NCBI RefSeq assembly: GCF_009602465.1
Contig: NZ_WBKP01000013.1
Coordinates: 19,075 to 83,074 of the forward strand
Direction: 5' to 3'
Length of the DNA stretch: 64,000 nucleotides
Origin: Cumulibacter manganitolerans
GTDB lineage: Bacteria > Actinomycetota > Actinomycetes > Mycobacteriales > Antricoccaceae
In this document: piece after piece, positions 60,372-64,000 of the stretch
Layout of the letters: each line of letters opens with the position of its first letter
How positions within the stretch are numbered: the first letter of the stretch is position 1
The notes under the pieces: model-generated
Told to the model about the DNA's origin: nothing
Databases searched by the model: none
Seen by the model: the letters and a program-made list of their open reading frames with translations, nothing else
Position numbers and translations under genes: made by a program

Positions 60372-63300
60372 ATGACCGTCTTTAACTGGATCCTGTTCGT
60401 TGTCGCCGTGGCGTTCACGATCACCGCAATCGCGCTGTTCGTGGGCAAGGCGCGCAGCGTCTGGAAGATCTTCAAGGCCGGCCAGCCCGATGGCACCCGA
60501 AGCCTGGACAAGGGCGACCGGACCAAGACTATGGTCAAGGAAACCCTCGGCCACACGCGCATGCTCAAGTGGAACTTCGTCGGGTTCGCGCACTGGCTGA
60601 CCTTCTTCGGCTTCTTCGGTCTGTTCCTCACTCTGGTCGAGGCGTACGGCGAGGCGCTCGACCCCGATTTCGAGCTGCCGCTGATCGGTCACTGGTCGGT
60701 GTACGGCATCATCGCCGAGCTGCTGTCGGTGGCCACCGTCGTCGGCATCGTCGCGCTGATCGTCGTCCGGCAGATGAACCACCCGCGGGACCCTGCGCGC
60801 AAGTCGCGCTTCTCGGGATCGACGTTCTGGCAGGCGTACTTCGTCGAGTTCGTGGTCTTCATGATCGGCCTGTGCATCCTGCTGATCCGCTCCTTCAAGG
60901 TCGTGCGGACCGAGGCGGCCGGCGAGGAGTACCTGCCCGTGTGGGCGGCGCCGCTGTCGCACGCGCTCGGCAGCCTGTGGCAGGCCCTCGGGGTCAACTG
61001 GTCTACCGCCGGGGTGCTGATCGCGCTGGTCGCGTTCGTCAAGATCATGATCTCCTGGTCGTTCTTCTTCACGCTGTCCCGGGTGCCGACGATGGGTATC
61101 GGCTGGCACCGCCTGTGGGCCTTCTTCAACATCTTCTTCAAGCGCAACGCCGACGGCCGCACCGCGCTCGGCCCGGCCAAGCCGATGATGAGCGGTGGCC
61201 AGGTCCTCGACCTCGAGGAGGCCGATCCGGAGAAGGACCTGTTCGGCGTCTCGCAGATCGAGCAGTTCACCTGGAAGGGCCTGCTGGACTTCTCGACCTG
61301 CACCGAGTGCGGTCGCTGCCAGTCGCAGTGCCCCGCGTGGAACACCGGCAAGCCGCTGTCGCCGAAGCTGCTCATCATGGGCCTGCGCGACCAGATGCAC
61401 GCCGAGGCGCCGTACCTGCTGGCCGGCGGACGCCGCGACGGCATGGGCGAGGAGGTCGGCAACCCCAACGCGCTCGAGGGGCTGGACGTCCTGGCGATGG
61501 CGGCGCACGAGCGCCCGCTGATCGGCACCGCCGAGGAGAACGGCGTGATCGACCCCGACGTGCTGTGGTCGTGCACGACCTGTGGCGCGTGCGTCGAGCA
61601 GTGCCCGGTGGACATCGAGCACGTCGACCACATCATCGACATGCGCCGCTACCAGGTCTTGATCGAGTCGGCCTTCCCGTCCGAGGCCGGTGTCATGCTC
61701 AAGAACCTCGAGAACAAGGGCAACCCGTGGGGAATGGCGGCGTCCGCCCGCGACGACTGGATGACCGGGCTGGACTTCGAGGTCCGCAAGATCGAGGGCG
61801 AGATCCCCGACGACGTCGAGTACCTGTTCTGGGTCGGCTGCGCCGGCGCCCTCGAGGACCGCTCGAAGAAGGTCACCAAGGCCGTCGCCGAGCTGCTCGA
61901 CCTCGCCGGCGTGTCGTTCGGTGTGCTGGGCTCCGGTGAGACCTGCACCGGCGACCCGGCTCGCCGCCTCGGCAACGAGATGGTCTTCCAGGGCCTCGCG
62001 CAGCAGAACGTGGAGGTGCTCAACGGCGTCTTCGAGAACCGCGCGGAAGGCACCCGCAAGATCGTCGCGACCTGTCCGCACTGCTTCAACTCGCTCGCGA
62101 ACGAGTATCCCCAGCTCGGCGGCACCTACGAGGTCGTGCACCACACGCAGCTGCTCGGACACCTGGTCGAGAACGGCCGGCTGACCCCGGTCACCCCGAT
62201 CGACAGCAAGGTCACCTACCACGACCCGTGCTACCTCGGCCGGCACAACAAGGTCTACACCCCGCCGCGCGAGGTGCTGGCCGGCGTCCCGGGCATCAAG
62301 ACCGAGGAGATGCACCGCTGCAAGGACCGCGGCTTCTGCTGCGGCGCGGGCGGTGCCCGGATGTGGATGGAAGAGCGCATCGGCAAGCGCATCAACGTCG
62401 AGCGCGTCGACGAGGCCATGTCGCTCGACCCTGACATCGTCTCGACCGCCTGCCCGTTCTGCATCACCATGCTCACCGACGCCGTCACCGCGAAGAAGCA
62501 GGCCGGCGAGGTCCGCGAGGAGGTCGAGGTCCTCGACGTCGCGCAGATCATGCAGCGCTCGATGAAGGGCGCGCAGAAGCGCGAGCTCGCCCCGGTCGGC
62601 GCGGTCGCGGTGACCGGCGTGCAGGAGTCGTCGGTGCGGTTCGCCGACGCCGTGCGCACGGCGAGCGCGAACGCCCCGGCGCCGGTCGCGGAGCCGGTGG
62701 CCACCTCGGTCGGCAGCACCACGGACGGCGCCGGCGGCGCCGCAACCACCGGAGCCGGGGGTGCTGCGGCCACAGCGACCGCCACAGTCGCGGCCCCCGA
62801 GGCTCCGCCCAAGGCCGAACCGGCCGCCGAGGCGCCGAAGTCCGGCGGGTACTCCAGCGGCGGCAAGACCGGTGGGTACTCCAGCGGTGGCAAGACCGGT
62901 GGGTACTCCAGCGGTGGCAAGACCGGCGGCTACTCCAGCGGCGGTAAGACCGGCGGCTACTCCAGCGGCGGCAAGGCCGGCGGCTACTCCAGCGGCGGCA
63001 AGGCGTCGTCGTACTCCTCGAGCGGCAAGGCCGGCGAGGAGGGCGCGAAGTCGCAGCCGGATGGCGACGCCGCCGAGATCGCTGCCGAGGAGAAGGCCGC
63101 CGAGAGCGGCACCGCCACCGCGGCCGCAGAGGAGACCACCGCCACCCCGAAGGGCTCCTACGGGTCGGGCACCAAGGGCTCGTACGGGTCCGGTGCGGCC
63201 AAGGGCTCGTACGGGTCCGGCGGCAGCAACCTGGCGAAGTACTCCAAGAAGGCGAGCGAGGCCACCGGCGACGGGACCGCTCAGCCGGCCCCGGCCGCCG

Positions 63301-64000
63301 AGGCGGCCCCGGCACCGGCGACCGAAGCAGCACCGGCGACCGAAGCGGCACCGGCCGCCGCGCAGCCTCCGGCGGACACCGCTACCGCGGCGCCCGCTCC
63401 GGCCGCGGCGCCGGCCCCGAAGGCCTCGGGCAACAAGGGCTCGTACGTCAACTCCGGGTTGTCCAAGTACTCCAAGAAGGCGACCGGCGCCGCGCCGGCC
63501 GCTGCCGGGGTAGCGCAGCCCGCCGCCGCCGTACCGGCTGCCGGCACGGAGACCACGGCCGAGGCCGCACCTGCCGACGCCGTGGCGACCGCACCCGCCG
63601 ACGCCGTGGCTACCGCACCTGCCGACGCCGTCTCGGTCGAGGCCGAACCGGCGGCCGCGGAACCGGCGACGTCCACCGCGCCGGCCCCCTCGGAGCAGCC
63701 GGCCCCGGCCGCTGCCGTCGCACCGTCGCTGCCGAGGTCGAACGTCAAGGGCAGCTACGGCAACTCGGATCTGTCGAAGTACCAGCGCAAGACCCCGGCA
63801 CCCGCCGCCGCGCCGGCCACCGAGGCAGCCGCTCCGGCGGAGGTCTCGTCGCCGCCGGCCGCCGCGTCGGAGGCACCGGTCGAGGCGCCGGCAGCCGAGG
63901 CCCCCACGGCGGAGGCGCCCGCGCCAGAGCCGGTTGCCGAAGCCGGCCCGACGGCGGACCAGCCGACGGCCGTGGCGGAGCCCGAGGCGCCGGCGCAGCC
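60372..64000 (+). CDS. Membrane-bound Fe-S oxidoreductase (HdrD/GlpC-like) with long repetitive tail, 3' end beyond window
   Basis: At least 1,209 residues, still open at the window end. Residues 1-240 hold about five to six membrane helices resembling the cytochrome-b/NarI-like module. Two [4Fe-4S] motifs follow: CTECGRCQSQCP from Cys310 and CTTCGACVEQCP from Cys401. Two cysteine-rich CCG domains come next (CPHCFNSLAN, CCGAGGARMW). This is the heterodisulfide-reductase-related family represented in mycobacteria by Rv0338c; electron partners are probably quinones and a dehydrogenase, which is inference. From ~825 onward the sequence is low-complexity, with GGYSSGGKT and KGSYGSG repeats and Ala/Pro/Glu stretches. 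ATG 60372 follows AGAGGA. Confidence 0.9.
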   Translation, partial: MTVFNWILFVVAVAFTITAIALFVGKARSVWKIFKAGQPDGTRSLDKGDRTKTMVKETLGHTRMLKWNFVGFAHWLTFFGFFGLFLTLVEAYGEALDPDFELPLIGHWSVYGIIAELLSVATVVGIVALIVVRQMNHPRDPARKSRFSGSTFWQAYFVEFVVFMIGLCILLIRSFKVVRTEAAGEEYLPVWAAPLSHALGSLWQALGVNWSTAGVLIALVAFVKIMISWSFFFTLSRVPTMGIGWHRLWAFFNIFFKRNADGRTALGPAKPMMSGGQVLDLEEADPEKDLFGVSQIEQFTWKGLLDFSTCTECGRCQSQCPAWNTGKPLSPKLLIMGLRDQMHAEAPYLLAGGRRDGMGEEVGNPNALEGLDVLAMAAHERPLIGTAEENGVIDPDVLWSCTTCGACVEQCPVDIEHVDHIIDMRRYQVLIESAFPSEAGVMLKNLENKGNPWGMAASARDDWMTGLDFEVRKIEGEIPDDVEYLFWVGCAGALEDRSKKVTKAVAELLDLAGVSFGVLGSGETCTGDPARRLGNEMVFQGLAQQNVEVLNGVFENRAEGTRKIVATCPHCFNSLANEYPQLGGTYEVVHHTQLLGHLVENGRLTPVTPIDSKVTYHDPCYLGRHNKVYTPPREVLAGVPGIKTEEMHRCKDRGFCCGAGGARMWMEERIGKRINVERVDEAMSLDPDIVSTACPFCITMLTDAVTAKKQAGEVREEVEVLDVAQIMQRSMKGAQKRELAPVGAVAVTGVQESSVRFADAVRTASANAPAPVAEPVATSVGSTTDGAGGAATTGAGGAAATATATVAAPEAPPKAEPAAEAPKSGGYSSGGKTGGYSSGGKTGGYSSGGKTGGYSSGGKTGGYSSGGKAGGYSSGGKASSYSSSGKAGEEGAKSQPDGDAAEIAAEEKAAESGTATAAAEETTATPKGSYGSGTKGSYGSGAAKGSYGSGGSNLAKYSKKASEATGDGTAQPAPAAEAAPAPATEAAPATEAAPAAAQPPADTATAAPAPAAAPAPKASGNKGSYVNSGLSKYSKKATGAAPAAAGVAQPAAAVPAAGTETTAEAAPADAVATAPADAVATAPADAVSVEAEPAAAEPATSTAPAPSEQPAPAAAVAPSLPRSNVKGSYGNSDLSKYQRKTPAPAAAPATEAAAPAEVSSPPAAASEAPVEAPAAEAPTAEAPAPEPVAEAGPTADQPTAVAEPEAPAQ
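62844..63032 (+). repeat. In-frame 27-bp tandem repeat, six full copies plus one degenerate
   Basis: Each unit codes for GGYSSGGK followed by Thr or Ala. Copies differ mostly at synonymous third positions, and the last copy is altered (SSYSSSGKA). It lies in the tail of the Fe-S oxidoreductase. A second repeat class, KGSYGSG, follows at about 63151-63226. Confidence 0.92.

Noticed and set aside
60321..62315. Minus-strand open frame of 664 codons
   Set aside because: Antisense to the Fe-S oxidoreductase, whose cysteine motifs fix the + strand reading.
62844..63032. 27-bp repeats as a possible CRISPR array
   Set aside because: Repeats are directly tandem with no spacers, in frame, and code for a Gly/Ser/Tyr repeat; no cas genes nearby.

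Overview
The window is 64 kb of very GC-rich, densely packed bacterial DNA. The gene content points to a high-GC Gram-positive bacterium (Actinomycetota): an HspR-controlled dnaK-grpE-dnaJ-hspR operon with HAIR boxes, a SigG-type sigma factor, a DUF3516 helicase, an MmyB-type XRE regulator, a RipA-like NlpC/P60 hydrolase under a c-di-AMP riboswitch, many GTG starts and few intergenic gaps. The genus cannot be fixed from the sequence alone. I saw no rRNA, tRNA, CRISPR array, transposase or prophage.

Layout. 1-8.5 kb: cut M20 peptidase; a divergent regulator/SnoaL pair that seems to have lost both start codons; an ornithine-lipid-type acyltransferase pair; fructose-bisphosphate aldolase plus an SDR; a glycolate-oxidase-like flavoprotein; a LemA operon. 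8.7-20.6 kb: exported HNH nuclease, pyrE, Mug-type glycosylase, TAXI-TRAP transporter, glutathione peroxidase, fasciclin lipoprotein, NlpC/P60 hydrolase with its riboswitch and promoter, an SDR and two related membrane proteins. 20.8-34.4 kb: clpB, DUF72, acylphosphatase, a PIG-L deacetylase bracketed by two palindromic repeats, an acyl-CoA ligase, the DUF3516 helicase, a quinone oxidoreductase and small genes. 34.4-38.8 kb: dnaK heat-shock operon. 39.8-55 kb: a heptose glycan cluster. 55-64 kb: MFS transporter, methionine aminopeptidase, VOC protein with SigG-type sigma factor, hydrolase, methyltransferase, and a large membrane Fe-S oxidoreductase running off the right edge with a long repetitive tail.

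The most notable block is 39879-54977. Twelve genes, eleven on the + strand, most overlapping by 4-11 bp, encode UDP-glucose dehydrogenase, UDP-xylose-synthase-like SDR, a full ADP-D-glycero-D-manno-heptose route, two GT9 heptosyltransferase-like enzymes, several GT2/GT4 glycosyltransferases and a NodU/CmcH carbamoyltransferase. GmhB is fused to a GT2 and GmhA to a GT4. ADP-heptose is classically an LPS precursor, so this set in a presumed Gram-positive suggests a carbamoylated, heptose- and uronate/pentose-containing surface glycan or glycoconjugate. No HldD epimerase, flippase, polymerase or ABC exporter lies in the cluster. An 11-bp motif is shared by the two leader regions of the cluster, once as half of a perfect inverted repeat.

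A second theme is intergenic structure. Three separate families of 50-80 bp imperfect palindromes occur (four, three and two copies), all between genes and mostly at gene 3' ends. Two HAIR boxes tie clpB and dnaK into one HspR regulon.
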